DNA from: Mansonella perstans
Taxonomy: Eukaryota > Nematoda > Chromadorea > Rhabditida > Onchocercidae
DNA length: 64,000 nucleotides
Reading direction: 5' to 3'
Assembly (NCBI GenBank): GCA_037074765.1
Contig: JBAMDO010000227.1
Span: forward strand, 7,501-71,500
Both the position numbers and the translations under genes were made by a program. Below, piece by piece: positions 13,320-25,030 of this stretch. Every line of letters starts with the position of its first letter. The first letter of the stretch is position 1. The notes below the pieces were generated by a model. That model did no database searches and was not told where the DNA came from. It was given only the letters and a program-made list of their open reading frames with translations.

Positions 13320-16300
13320 ATGTATCATATCGTGGCATTTCTTCTCGTAGCGTTACTTCATAAATCGGTAGTGTCTGCGAAGAACTATGAAAAAACAACA
13401 AGCCATTGGCTCAGAGAACATTATGATGGTAACAAAATTGTTCTACCACTTTCCAAAAGTGCCAGCATTCAATTACTAAATCATTGGATTCAGCAAGCTG
13501 CTAGTAGCTTTTTGGCTGCTTTTGCTAGCAAAAGGTTAATTTAATTCACAAATTAATTACATAATTCAAGCATTTTCTCAAAAACTTAATGTCAACTGAC
13601 ATCAAATTATTTCAATAATATTCGATGATAATTTGTAGTCGTGAGCGATATTTCCATATAGTTGAAATTGAAAACTAAGTTTCTGTATCTAACTCTGAGA
13701 ATGCTGATTTCAAAATTAAATTATCAGTAATTCTGATTCTAGTTTGAATGTTAGTTTAAAAGTTATCAAACACTTTTAGATCTTAAGAAATAGTAACTGA
13801 TCATTTTTTTTTTCCAAATTCTAGGATGAAAAGCTATCGAAACAGCGAGCAATTCCATTATTGTTCTAAAGAAGCAAATTCGATTCCTAAACATGCAAAA
13901 TGCATTGTGGATCTATTGATGTTGGAAAAAGCACCACAAAGTTCTCAATTTTCTAAAATTTTCTACGAAATTTTGAAGATCTTTTGAAACGTAGAAGTGA
14001 GAATGATCAAGTGTGTTTGTGCTCGAAATTTGGCATGGAATGCTTAGTTTCCATGCTTTCAGACTTCAGCTAAAATTCTACCAATCCCAGCTGCCTTACC
14101 CTTACGTTCTATATGCTTTATGGTCTTAGAAGTCTCATCCAGTATTAGGGCTCTATCCCTGATAACTTCTGTTTTTATTGTTTCTTGAGCGATTTGCTAA
14201 AGTAATTTTGGTTTTAAATTTTTTACAGGAAAAAATGATCAGCTTTCGGGGATCTGTGATACCGTAGAAATCCTTTTAGAAGTAAAATTTAAAGCATAAC
14301 AAACCATATCAATTTAATTTAACTTGAGGCTATATGAATAACGTGATTCAAATGCAGCAACCATACAATAAGTTTTCCCTTTCATTTCAGCAAAAATTCG
14401 TAAATTGAAAAATTTGAAATGGAGGTACGAAAAGCTAAAATACACTCCAACCAAGACAATTAAACTACGCAAACCAGATGCTAAAATTGACTGGAATCGA
14501 AGATATATACCGGAAGTTGTCCATTGGAATCGAAGATATGCGCCACAAGTTGTCCATTGGAATCGTAGAACTCCAACCCAGACAATTAAACTACGCAAAT
14601 CAGATGCTAAAATTGACTGGAATCGAAGATACGTGCCGGAAGTTGCCCGATGGAAAGGCGCATTTCTTATATCTCAACATGAGCGAACAAATGAGAGAAT
14701 TAAACGGGACATAAAACGAGTTAACAAAGATTCACATCAGTTGCTAACTAAATATGATACAAAAACAGCTTTTGGAATGATTATAAATGGTATAAAAGGA
14801 ACTCTTCAAAAACTGAAACATCGGAAAACTTCTAAACCGTAGGTTCCACAAGATTTGGCAACCTCTCAACTAATCCGTTCATTTTTGAATCCATAAGAGT
14901 AATGAAATTGTTGCCTTAATTTAATTAAAGATATTTACTTTTTCGAAATTATTCACGAATTATTATCTGGCAAGTTTTTTTTCAATTAAATTGCAATTAT
15001 ATTTAGATGGTGGAAAATAATAGCCGACATACGGCATTTAGCTATGCAAGTGCAGAAACGCGAGAAATTATTGAAAATGTTTGAAATTCAAGCCCAAAAT
15101 AATGTTCGTTATTCTCAGCTTTCAGTTTTCATTTATAAATAATTATTGTAAAAGTTGTAAAAAAAAGAAAGACATACCGTAATGGAAAATATTTTCAGGG
15201 TATTAATTTAAGTCACCTTAAGAAAGTATTAATCGATCCTAGAAATAAACGCAAATCACAAAATGATCGGAGACAGTTAACTATATCATTTTCAAAACTG
15301 CTTCGCAATGGTGCATTGCTTGTAGCTGCAATGTCAAATCAAAACATTTCGAAACTTCTTAATAAAACAATCCGAATAGCATCACCGAGATTTTTTTCCG
15401 TTTTACCCGATGATGACGCACAAAATACAGTACGTTTTGCTTTTCCTTTGTATTTTAATTAATTAAATTAATTATAACTTTTTTTCCTTCCTTTTTTTGC
15501 AAATGAATTTCACGAATGTTTATTATTATTCCAGAAAAATTGAAAATTTTAAATTTAAATTTAGCTTTACATTTTCCAAATCTTCACAACAACATTATTG
15601 CAATTGATATCGCCATCGACTTGCTTAATTCATTCATTATATATTTATGTTTGTAATGAACATTTTTAACCCAAGTGGATACATTTATGTTCTCAAGAAG
15701 ATTTAATTTCCTTTAATTTTAAGCAAATTTGATTTCCTTTAAGGTGCACCACAATTAATTTGAAACTATTGCCATTTAATTAAGTGCATGCACAAATTTT
15801 TTTCTGAAATAAATGTCAGAAGAAAGCTTTAAATGCTTCATTGAATTAATTGTAAAATTTGATTGTAAATATAGTTGTAGGCATAAAAAAGAAAAAACAT
15901 TGGAACAGTTCGTTTTGAATATTAGTGATTCATATTAGTAATATTAGTGATTCATTATAATATTGGGTTATTATAATATTGGTGATTCATTATTTTTAGT
16001 AGTAATTATTAATATTAGTGAATATTAGTAGTACTAGTGATTCATTATTGATTATAATTATTATAATATTAGTGATTCATTATTATTATTATTAGTGGTT
16101 ATTAATATTAGTAAATATTAACAATACTAGTAATTCATTGTTTATTATAATTATATTATATTAGTGATTCATTATTGTTGTTATTGTTAATGATTAGTAA
16201 TATTAGTAAATATTAGTAGTATTAGTGATTCATTTTGAATATTACTAATTTTACGTTCTACAAATCATTTCAGATGAAATTTTTATCACCTTCAATTTTA

Positions 16301-18257
16301 AATTTGCATAATGTTGATGAAAGTGTCGAGCAGAAATTGAACATGTCAGGTTTGCTTGGTGCATTAAAACTGATAAATGAGCAAGATCAAAATGAGCTGC
16401 TTGAATTGATCGCCGAAGCTTCTGGACTTACTGATGCTATAGAAAAAATTCATGTTTGTTTTTGCATATTTTACATTTCCGTTGAAATTTTTAATTGGTC
16501 ATTTGTCAAAGCAATATTTTTATTGAACGAAAAAGGCATGAAAAAAGAAAATACAGTTTGTAATATTTGTGAAATGCAGGATTAACTCATATGTAATAGA
16601 TTATAAATTTATTTAGGTTAGTTCAATTAGAATACTATGAATCAATCACAACACAAAAGAATAAACTTAGTAAATCGTAAATTCGAAATAGGAAAAATTT
16701 AACCCAATTTTTGAATAGCAATTTTTAGCACAAAAGTTTTCAGTAGATAGAAATTTATGTGGAATTAAACAAATTCAAATCGGCATTAATTGAAAGACAT
16801 TTAAACTTCATTTAAACTAAATTCGACATTTTAGAAAAAATTTGAAATGGAAGACAACAATATGCGTTACGCTAAAGGTATTGATGGACAACCGTTGTAT
16901 TTCACGAAAAAAAACGTCAGTGAATTGTACGGTGAAATAGAAGGCAATAAAGTGGATACATTTGAGAAGCTCTATAAGACATTAAACGAACGACAAGTTC
17001 ATTTTTTATGGCTTAAATTTTTAAATTACTCATAAATAAAAGGAAAGTACGTCAAAATTTGAATTATGATCTAAAAAGTTCGATAAAATTAATTTCAGTG
17101 AAAAATTTCACTTTTGGAAATAATTTATGCCAATTTGTTGTAAAGAATACTGCAACCTGATGCGCTCTTTTACCTTCATTGAATTTTTCTTCATGACTTT
17201 CACAAAAAAACAATCCAGAATATCCACATTTTACTAACACATTTGTAAAATCATTCATTTATGACGTTAAGTATTGCAATTGCAATTCAAATACTATCAA
17301 TTTCAATTATTGAAAACAAGATATTTTAAGCTTTTTTTTTGATCTGTATACTTGATCTCTATACTTCGTAGTTTAAATTTTTAATAACGCTGTAGTTTTT
17401 TTTTTTTGTTTATATTACACCATTAATAATGCAAATTATTAAAGTGTGAATTGAAGAATGTTACATGAAAAATGTTACAGATCGGTGAATTGAATGTCAG
17501 TGGTTATGCAGTACTAAACAAAATGCAACTAAAACTTATTTATGGTCAACAATCACCCTATCATCATCCAGTTGCTCTGAAAAAATTGTTGAAATTGCTG
17601 TATAGAAATGACGGATTACAGAAAGCACTTGAAAATGATTTGAAAAAATTAGCAAAATCCCGAAATTTTGGTCTACAAACAAGTAAATTAAATCGAAGAC
17701 AAAAACGCTCTGGTATCTCTCTTTCACCCTTTCTACTATCACCATTTATATTATCACCAAAAGCCTTATCACAACCAATTTTACTTTCACCAGTAATTCT
17801 ATCACCCGTAATTCTAAGTCCAGCAATTCTTGGTCCATTTATTTTGAGTCCTTGGTTATTCAATCCCACAATATTATCACCACGAATTCTTGCTCCTTTT
17901 ATTCTTAGTCCTTTCATTTTTTCACCTATAGTATTATCACCTGTAGCATTACATCCATTCATTCTTTCTCCTGGCATATTTAATCCATTAATCCTATCTC
18001 CATTAACTTTATCACCATTTATATTATCACCGCAATTTGCTACACCATTGATACTATCACCGATGATTTTAAATCCACTGCTACTAAATCCTATGGCTTT
18101 ATCACCGCACATTTTCAGTCCATTTGTGCTATCACCACACATATATTCACCTCAATATTTATCTGCTCTTGTTTTTAGCCCTCACCTACTTTCACCATTA
18201 ATTGGAAGTCCATTCATCAATAGCACGGTTATTATGTCACCAAGTATTTTAAGTTAG
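13320..18257 (+). CDS. MLT-10-like moulting cycle protein
   Basis: Predicted secreted protein of the nematode MLT-10 family (DUF644 plus proline-rich repeats), which in C. elegans acts in cuticle moulting. My exons are 13320-13534, 13825-13940, 14391-14838, 15007-15103, 15199-15429, 16274-16453, 16835-16996 and 17481-18257; all phases agree and give 741 aa. Residues 1-20 form a signal peptide ending SVVSA. Exon 3 carries duplicated WNRRY-containing blocks (about 129-198). The conserved core includes the FLSPSIL segment (about 372-378) and GELNVSGYAVLNKM. A dibasic RRQKR at 555-559 precedes a tail (563-741) of repeated five-residue units around LSP. The start is the ATG at 13320; exon 2 ends at a weak GT (13941). 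Exon 2 lies in a duplicated block with LINE sequence, so its 3' end is the least certain part. A possible AATAAA lies near 18505. Confidence 0.9.
13740..14250. repeat. duplicated block holding exon 2 and a LINE fragment
   Basis: This block is the second copy of 12345-12870. It includes the functional exon 2 (13825-13940) and then about 150 bases of antisense LINE-derived sequence (about 14030-14180) within intron 2. Confidence 0.75.
14444..14653 (+). repeat. in-frame 126-bp and 33-bp repeats inside exon 3
   Basis: A 42-codon block starting TPT.TIKLRK is present twice in tandem, 126 bp apart; the second copy is partial. Within it an 11-codon unit WNRRY.P.VVH is repeated. DNA identity is high, so the expansion is recent and kept in frame. 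Confidence 0.9.
15920..16240. repeat. intronic AT-rich minisatellite
   Basis: The motif attagtgattcattat recurs irregularly, mixed with aatatta spacers, in intron 5 of the moulting gene. Confidence 0.9.
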
Positions 18258-20073
18258 CTATAATACAATTAAAATTTCTCTTTCTCTCTCTCTCTCTCTT
18301 CCTCTCTCACTCTCTACCTCATTCTCTCAGTTTATTTTATATAAATTGTACAGTAATAATTACTGATAAATTTTATGATAAACATTTACTAATAAATTGT
18401 ATGATAACATTTACTGTTAAATACATTCCTGGCTATTACATTTCCGAAAGTATATTTCTAGCATAGCATATGAATCTTTTTATTTTTTCCCTCTTTTATC
18501 TTTAAATAAAAAAAGAGATGAAAAAAAAAAGCATGAACGGTGATTATCAGGCAAAATATTTTGGTTCAGACTTAATTAAACTTTTTTTCCGATTTTTCAA
18601 AATAATCAAAGAAGGAAAAAAAAAAACAACCAAATATAGGGTTTGTTTTTTCCGATTTATTTATGCGGTTATAATTTTTCCATGATTATAATTCACACTA
18701 CTGGATCTGAAAATCCTCTCAAACATTTCAAGACATATTCTTCAAAATATTTATTCATTACAACAAATCAATCAATCAACCAGTCAATCATTTAATTGAA
18801 CTAAATCAGCAACTGAAATAAACAATAAATGATTGATTTGAAGTTTTAAAACTGACACACAACAACTCATAATTGAGTTATTTTGGATGTTTAATTATTT
18901 TGGTTTAATTATTAGTAAGAATGTAATAAGTTTAATATTCATTTCATTTAATACAATTATAAATTTCGAAAAAATTTGATAAAATTTAAGAATTAATTTA
19001 TAAACTTTTTCTTAATCAAAGATTACTTTTGATTTTTTTTATTTTGTATGTAACGAAGCCGCAAAAGGCTCAAAAATAATAAATGCTACTCATCTGAAAG
19101 CAAACTTTAATCAAAACTTTAAATATATATTAGTTAGAAAGGGAACAATGTATTTTAGCTAAAAGTAAACTATTTTCCACTCACCGCGTTACCGCGATCA
19201 CATTTGAGTTACCGGTGGTCCGCGGATCATCGATTTGGTATTATTCGGAAAATTAAATTTATTTAAACTTTCAAAATTCAACTTATACTTTTATTATTTT
19301 TTATATCAATGATTATCAACAAAAAATTAAAATTTATCCGACTATTTCTTTCTTTTAACAATAAAATACTCTCAATCTCTGCTTCAATTATCAACCCTGA
19401 CTATCTTCACATCTTTCATCGTATCGCACTACTATTTCTTGCAGTTCTCATTCTATCTCTCCCATAGCTCTCTACAATCTTCGCTCATTTCTGTTAATTA
19501 CAAAGTGTTGCATAAAAAGCTTATACAACGATTTGTGAAATTTATGTTTTTCGGTCATGTTTGAGAAATTTTGTTCTTGATCAGTTTAAAAAATGAGTAA
19601 TTCATTTTCTTTATTTTATCTTAATAAACTATTAAAGTGATAATTACTATTGTCAGGAATCAAAAATGAGAAAAATGTAATCTTGAGGTTTTTCTTATTC
19701 GCATCTAAAATCTAGCTATTTGATTTAATTCATTGTATTTACTGTTTTTCTTATTGATCTTCTCAACATAAAGAACCGTTACTATTTATTATTGAACTTT
19801 TAATAAAGTTATTAAACAATCAATTGTTTATTCAGGGTTTTTTCATGATCACAGAATATTGTAAACTGTAAACAATCAATACTCTAGCAATTACAAACCC
19901 GTCATAGTTTCAGTTAAATTGTGAACATTTTTTAACGATAATTTAACTAATTTATGAGAATAGTTTTTCAGAAGTTGGTATAGCGATAAGTTAGTTCTAA
20001 CAATTTTTGTGAATATATTCAGATTAATCACATGATATTCATGCACCAGGATTAAGCATTACTTTTATTTCAG
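18258..20073. other. intergenic region between moulting gene and UQCC2-like gene
   Basis: A CT microsatellite lies at 18280-18325. A GC-richer patch with ccgcg, accggt and ccgcgg motifs lies at 19182-19236. No coding frame with splice context was seen. The last bases before 20074 (ttttatttcag) form a splice acceptor directly at the next start codon, the form expected for spliced-leader addition. Confidence 0.6.
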
Positions 20074-21068
20074 ATGGCATCGAAATTTTACAAGCGCTTC
20101 CTTCGATTAGCATCGCGTTGGCCAGAACAACCGAGAAATTTGCAGCCAGCGGATCGAGATGCATCGATATTCTTGAAGAGTGAAATCGAACGGATATTTC
20201 GAAAGGAGCTAAATGTTTTCCAGGATGAACTTTGCGAGAAACGATTTGAATGTATGTTTTTATGTTTCTTGCATTTATTAAGAAAGAGCAATATATTATA
20301 TATACATTTAAGAGAAATGTAGGGAAATTATTTTGAAAAGAGTACTTTTTGAAATTGTAAAATTTAGTCTTGGTTGAAACTATGCACCATCTTTCTTCGC
20401 CTAAATTAAGGATTACTGTAGAAAATTTTAAATTTATTTAACATTTTCTCTCCCATTTAGATTATACTTTTGAAGTGCTGTGAAGCTTTAATAATTGCAA
20501 ATCAGTATGAAAACGAACGTATACCTTGAATAGGTTGTGTTTATCTTCTTAATTATCTCAAAACAGATTTGTTTAATTATTCTTCTTTATAAACTTCCAC
20601 AGTTATGAAATGTAAAAGGACTGAAAACGAATAAGCGTAAGCTGATAAGTGCAATATGTAGAGGAACTACATATAGAGAAACTGGGACGTTGACATTCCG
20701 AGGTATAATAATGAATTCATTTTTCTTCCTACATAATGTACAATGCTAGAATTATTTTAGCTTTGGAACAGCTTATTTCGAATGAACATTTGCGCAACTT
20801 TCCCTGTGATTACAAAGCAGGCGCTACGGCTTTGTCGCTTAAACAGTTAAGGACGATGAATTCACCAGAAGGACGTTTTATGTTAGGCCTAGAATCAGAA
20901 CCGCCCGCCACAGACACAACCAACAGAGGAGTTTATGCCAGGCTATTCAGTAAAATAAAAGTAGCATTGTATCGAAAAGGACTTCTGAAGAGACCGACGA
21001 TTGAATTTTCAGATATGGAGTTAGATATTTCAGCATTACCAAAATCTAAAAATAAATTAATAGGGTAA
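20074..21068 (+). CDS. UQCC2-like mitochondrial complex III assembly factor
   Basis: The two exons 20074-20251 and 20761-21068 join in phase to give 161 aa. The N-terminus ([17 protein letters not shown], then an acidic stretch and [13 protein letters not shown]) matches the layout of UQCC2/Cbp6-type proteins, which open with a YRRFL-type helix and WP. The exon junction restores a SLEQL helix at the position of SLARL in the vertebrate protein. In that family the protein binds newly made cytochrome b with UQCC1 in the mitochondrial matrix. The start is fixed by the adjacent TTTCAG acceptor. The protein is longer than the human 126 aa, and the stop overlaps a good donor (GG|GTAAGA), so a further 3' exon is possible. 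Assignment is by remembered family pattern, not by a search. Confidence 0.72.
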
Positions 21069-22206
21069 GAGAAATGAACTGAAAATACTTTTCTAGAAAC
21101 ATCTTTCCTAGCCTAGTTAGCAAAACTATCTTTTCTAGCATGGTTAGCAGTAATCATTGGATAATTAAATGTTAATTTAAGTGATCGTTTACTTGCACTT
21201 CCACTTTCTTCAAGCTTTCGGTGAAGTCTCGCCATAAGAATTAAAATTGTTATTTTCATGATTTCTTCCGGGCGATTCTTTAATTTTTATTTCTAGGAAC
21301 AAGAATTCTCGCAAGAGTTCATCTTACTTATGAAACTTCTTCCAAGAGTTCATCTTACTCATTGTCCACTTTTTTTTTTTTTCTTTTAAGCAATTTTATA
21401 ATTATTAAGATATATTGCTAAGGCAACATTAAATGTATATTAAGTATTTCCTTCAAGTGATTCTTTAAGTATTATTTCAAGGAATAAGAATTATACTTTT
21501 TGCAAGAGTTCATCTTACTTATTGTCCAATCGACTGTCGATATCTTGATCACTAAATTATTTATTGATTCTTAATTCTTGCATTTTTTTTTCCGGTGTCT
21601 GTTCCTACATAAAATAAAACGATTTAATTGTCAAATATGGTCAGATGAATAAGTTTATAATAGCTTATATTGCAACCGAAATTTATTACTGTTGGTGTAC
21701 ATTGTTATCGCTATAATTTTTGCTTGTTTTTACTGACTTAACTGTTATATATGTAATTTGTGCAAAATACATGAATACATTTATCGTATAAAATGCTGAT
21801 AAGAAGGATATGTAATTTGTATGATTTTTAAGTTTGTTTTTCCACCTACTCGGTATTCTCAGGACTTCGTAAATGGTGTAGTTGTGTTTTATTGTATTTA
21901 ATGATTATATATGTAACTTAAATACTGTTTATTGAATACAACAATTATTTTTGCTTTTTATGTATAAATAAAGATTCTATTTGATATAAATTTTTCTTGC
22001 ATTAAGATCTTTTTTCTTTATTACTTTTTATTATTAATTTTTGATTTCCTGTTACATTTTTTTTTTCGTCCATACGAAATATTTTTTGTTGCGTTTCCTT
22101 TTTTTCGTCCAAACAAACAAAGTTCTTGGTGGTAATTTTATTTCAGATACCAGTTATTACTTTGGTTTGAATGAAGATAACAAGATAGATTTTCTGAACA
22201 ATCACT
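21069..22206. other. intergenic DNA with a segment copied at 53.1 kb
   Basis: From about 21385 to 22108 the sequence is nearly identical to 53100-53798 in the same orientation. The rest is AT-rich. It presumably holds the UQCC2-like 3' UTR and the promoter and 5' UTR of the next gene, whose leader exon begins after TTTCAG at 22147. Confidence 0.7.
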
Positions 22207-24517
22207 ATGGCATCAAATGCGGAAGGTTAGTTTCTTATTTTTTATCGACAGCTTGGTCCTACTGATAGCATATTTTATTTATTCAATCTATTATTCGATG
22301 GCAAATTTTTTGTTGCAAAGTATTAATACAAAGTACAGCAGATTATTGAACTTTTGATGGTTCAGTAGTTTTATTTCATTACTTAGTAGTGACACCACTA
22401 AATACATTTTTTTGGAAAGAGATTTAAAATGCTTAATCTATCAATTGAAATTCCTTCCTTTACATTTCTTTGAAAATCTGTTCCTGCTATTCTTTAATTG
22501 CCGAAATTTTAGTTTTGAAATGGCAGCGTTTTTTCATTGCTGCTGGCATCCCAATTGCAGTTGCATTAAAGTATTCGAAGTCCTTTGCGGAGCAGCGAAT
22601 GCAATTCACAATGTTAGATGCTTTGGATAAGTCGGTGCTTATTGAGCTCGGCATTGTAACAGTCGGAGATCAGGTGGAATTTTTGTCATATTTTTGAAGT
22701 TATAACGCTGAATTACTGGAATTTCATCAGTTTGACGTGCTAGGCTTCTACTTAACTGTATTACAGTGTCATACAATGCTATTTTAGCTTAATTAAAAAT
22801 TTTGCAGTTATGTTATATTGCGCAATTTGATTTTTCTGAAAACGTTTAGTTTAGATTGCCATTCTGCAATACATCCGGAAATTGAAGTCAGGGAAAGAAA
22901 AAGTGAATTGTAACTCGTCAGCAATGGAAACGGAAACTATAGCCACCGCAAAAGGTTTTTTTTTTATGTTATAGTGGTTGGCTTCTTAAAGGGGATTGTG
23001 CTTGAGTTCTTTCTCTAAATTTGGCGGCGAAATCTGCTCTTTTGCAACTTAATTTTCTGAAAAACTTACGAAATGTAGAAATTTCAGGACAGAAAGCAAC
23101 ATCAGTGGCCCCAGATCGTGATGACATTTACCACGTTCATCTACCAATCGGCGCGACAGCAAAAACGCGAGCTATTCTGCAAAAGCACGACATGTTAAAA
23201 TCTGCAGGTTAAAAATAATAAATTGATGTAAAAATAAATAGCAATATGATAATTACGAAATTCCATGTCTTGCATTACATGAAATGTGATGATACAGTCA
23301 TTCTGCTAACTTTTTTTGGTAATTCAGGTTACAGTATTTTGAAGGAGGTAGTGCTCGTATGCCTCAACACTGATTCATTCATCAGTGAGCCAGAGTTAAA
23401 TTCTAGGTTTATTGAAACGTGGTTCCAGTGGGGTACGACAATCAGGAAAAGATATTCTTCCATTAGCAAAACAGAGTAATGCAGTTCGTCAGAGTAGTTC
23501 AACGGGCAGCAAATACAGTACTATAAGTACGGCAGCATCGTCAGGTATGGTAGAATTTTTTTTTTACTAATTAAGTAAAATAATCCTTCAGTAAAGTTTT
23601 CTCTTCAATGAAATTTGCTGCAAGAAGTTGTCATGATATCTAAGAGCCGACTGAATCTGCAAAATAGAAGCAATGTATTAAGTCATGATCCATTATTTAC
23701 TATACGATGGTATATATCTACTAATCTTGAAGAGTAGATAATGCGATAATTTCTCTGTTATAGTATCGTGTGAATTTCAGAAGTATCTTCAACCACAGAT
23801 GAATTTTATGGTCGTTTTGGTATTAAAGGTCTTGTATCCGACCAATTGGGCGCACGGAAACTTCCTGGGTAATATTTATTGGAACATGGGTTTTAGAAAT
23901 CTAAGCAATACAGTCATTTCGAAAGGAATTACAGCTTTCTTTGTGCTTTAAATAGCCTTTCGTGGGATTTGAATTTATGTAAAGGTTTGAAATTGTACAT
24001 CTTTCAGGAGTACTCGAATGAATGCTTCATCATCATCAAATTTATTTGAGCGTGCCATCAACGAAAGTGCATCGGATCGTGTCGCAGAGCCAGTGTTCAG
24101 AGTCAGACTCAGTGAAATGGAAGCATGGAATCCTAGCAACAGAATAAATCATTCAGTTAGCACTTTGAAATTTTGTTTAATGCTAGAAGTGGATTACAGT
24201 ACGTTTTGCAAACAATGAATTTTTTTCAAAATTTTGAGAAATCACAGCTATTCTAAAATTATTATAATATTTAGTAGTCCACTTTTGAGCGGATTTTTGA
24301 ATTATTGTAACCGTGGATGATAGCGTAGATAGTGCAACATTTATATTACATTTAAACCATCCTTTTGTCAATAAAAATTTTTTAGACTCGGTCGAAATTC
24401 ATTGGAGCAATAAGAAAACGGAAGATACAAAATGTGAAAAATATTACGCGCTTAAATGTTAACACGCGACGAATTTTTGGTCGGGGCAGACCATCCGTCT
24501 TTTATCGTTTGAGTTAA
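22207..24517 (+). CDS. SAM-domain protein, C19orf47-like
   Basis: Eight exons with consistent phases give 301 aa: 22207-22225, 22513-22673, 22855-22954, 23088-23207, 23407-23544, 23781-23868, 24008-24155 and 24386-24517. Residues about 7-75 form a SAM domain (WQRFFIAAGIP, LIELGIVTVGDQ, IAILQYIRKLK), which fits the N-terminal SAM domain of vertebrate C19orf47. A second conserved-looking segment (DDIYHVHLPIG, then TRAILQKH) and a serine-rich C-terminal half follow. A non-coding leader part (22147-22206) begins directly after TTTCAG. The ATG at 22207 is only 19 bases before the first intron. The last exon was chosen on phase and its basic, GRGRPSVF-containing end; reading through exon 7 would instead stop at 24218. 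The family's molecular role is poorly known and I infer none. Confidence 0.72.
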
Positions 24518-25030
24518 TTCGCTGATAAATGCCTATTTGAAAAGTTATTTAGAAAAGTATATGAAATGCAAATCCACATATATCATCAGTTTAAATTGAG
24601 TTTTTTGTGTTTTAACTTCGTATTCGGATCTGTAAATTTTTGTTATTATAATACTGTATCATTTTTCAATTTTACCCAGTAGAATCGTCTCTATCACTCC
24701 ACGTGATGTTCGATTTCTAATTTTCTATTGGCTTTTAAGAGATTTTGTCTTTTAATTATCATTTTTGCTGGAGTTCATTTTATTCTAAAATAAAACTATC
24801 ATTATCGTCTGGCTCAAATGACTAATCGTAATTATGGCAATATTTTTTGATATATCTCTCATTTTTTCCTGAATTTTATGAGTAAGTTATAAATAAATTA
24901 TTTCATAAACTCGATTATTTCGAATTTTTATAGGGAGATTTACAATTCATTTTAAATTTTCGTATTTTAATCATGTAAATTATATATATTGTTGGCAAAC
25001 ATCATAGTTTAAGTTCAAATTTCGAAGACA
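24518..25030. other. short intergenic spacer
   Basis: AT-rich sequence with no coding potential. It presumably holds the 3' UTR of the SAM gene and the promoter of the EAPP gene. Confidence 0.6.

Noticed and set aside
14314..14598. 94-codon minus-strand frame
   Set aside because: It is antisense to the repeated WNRRY region of exon 3 and its open length follows from the repeat.
17564..18142. 192-codon minus-strand frame opposite the LSP repeats
   Set aside because: It is the antisense shadow of the pentad repeat, whose 15-bp period keeps the opposite frame open. The plus-strand gene has matching splice sites and a known family.
23246..23479. 77-codon plus frame inside the SAM gene
   Set aside because: Its first part is intron. 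The exon from 23407 is used in a different frame, which matches the phases of the neighbouring exons.
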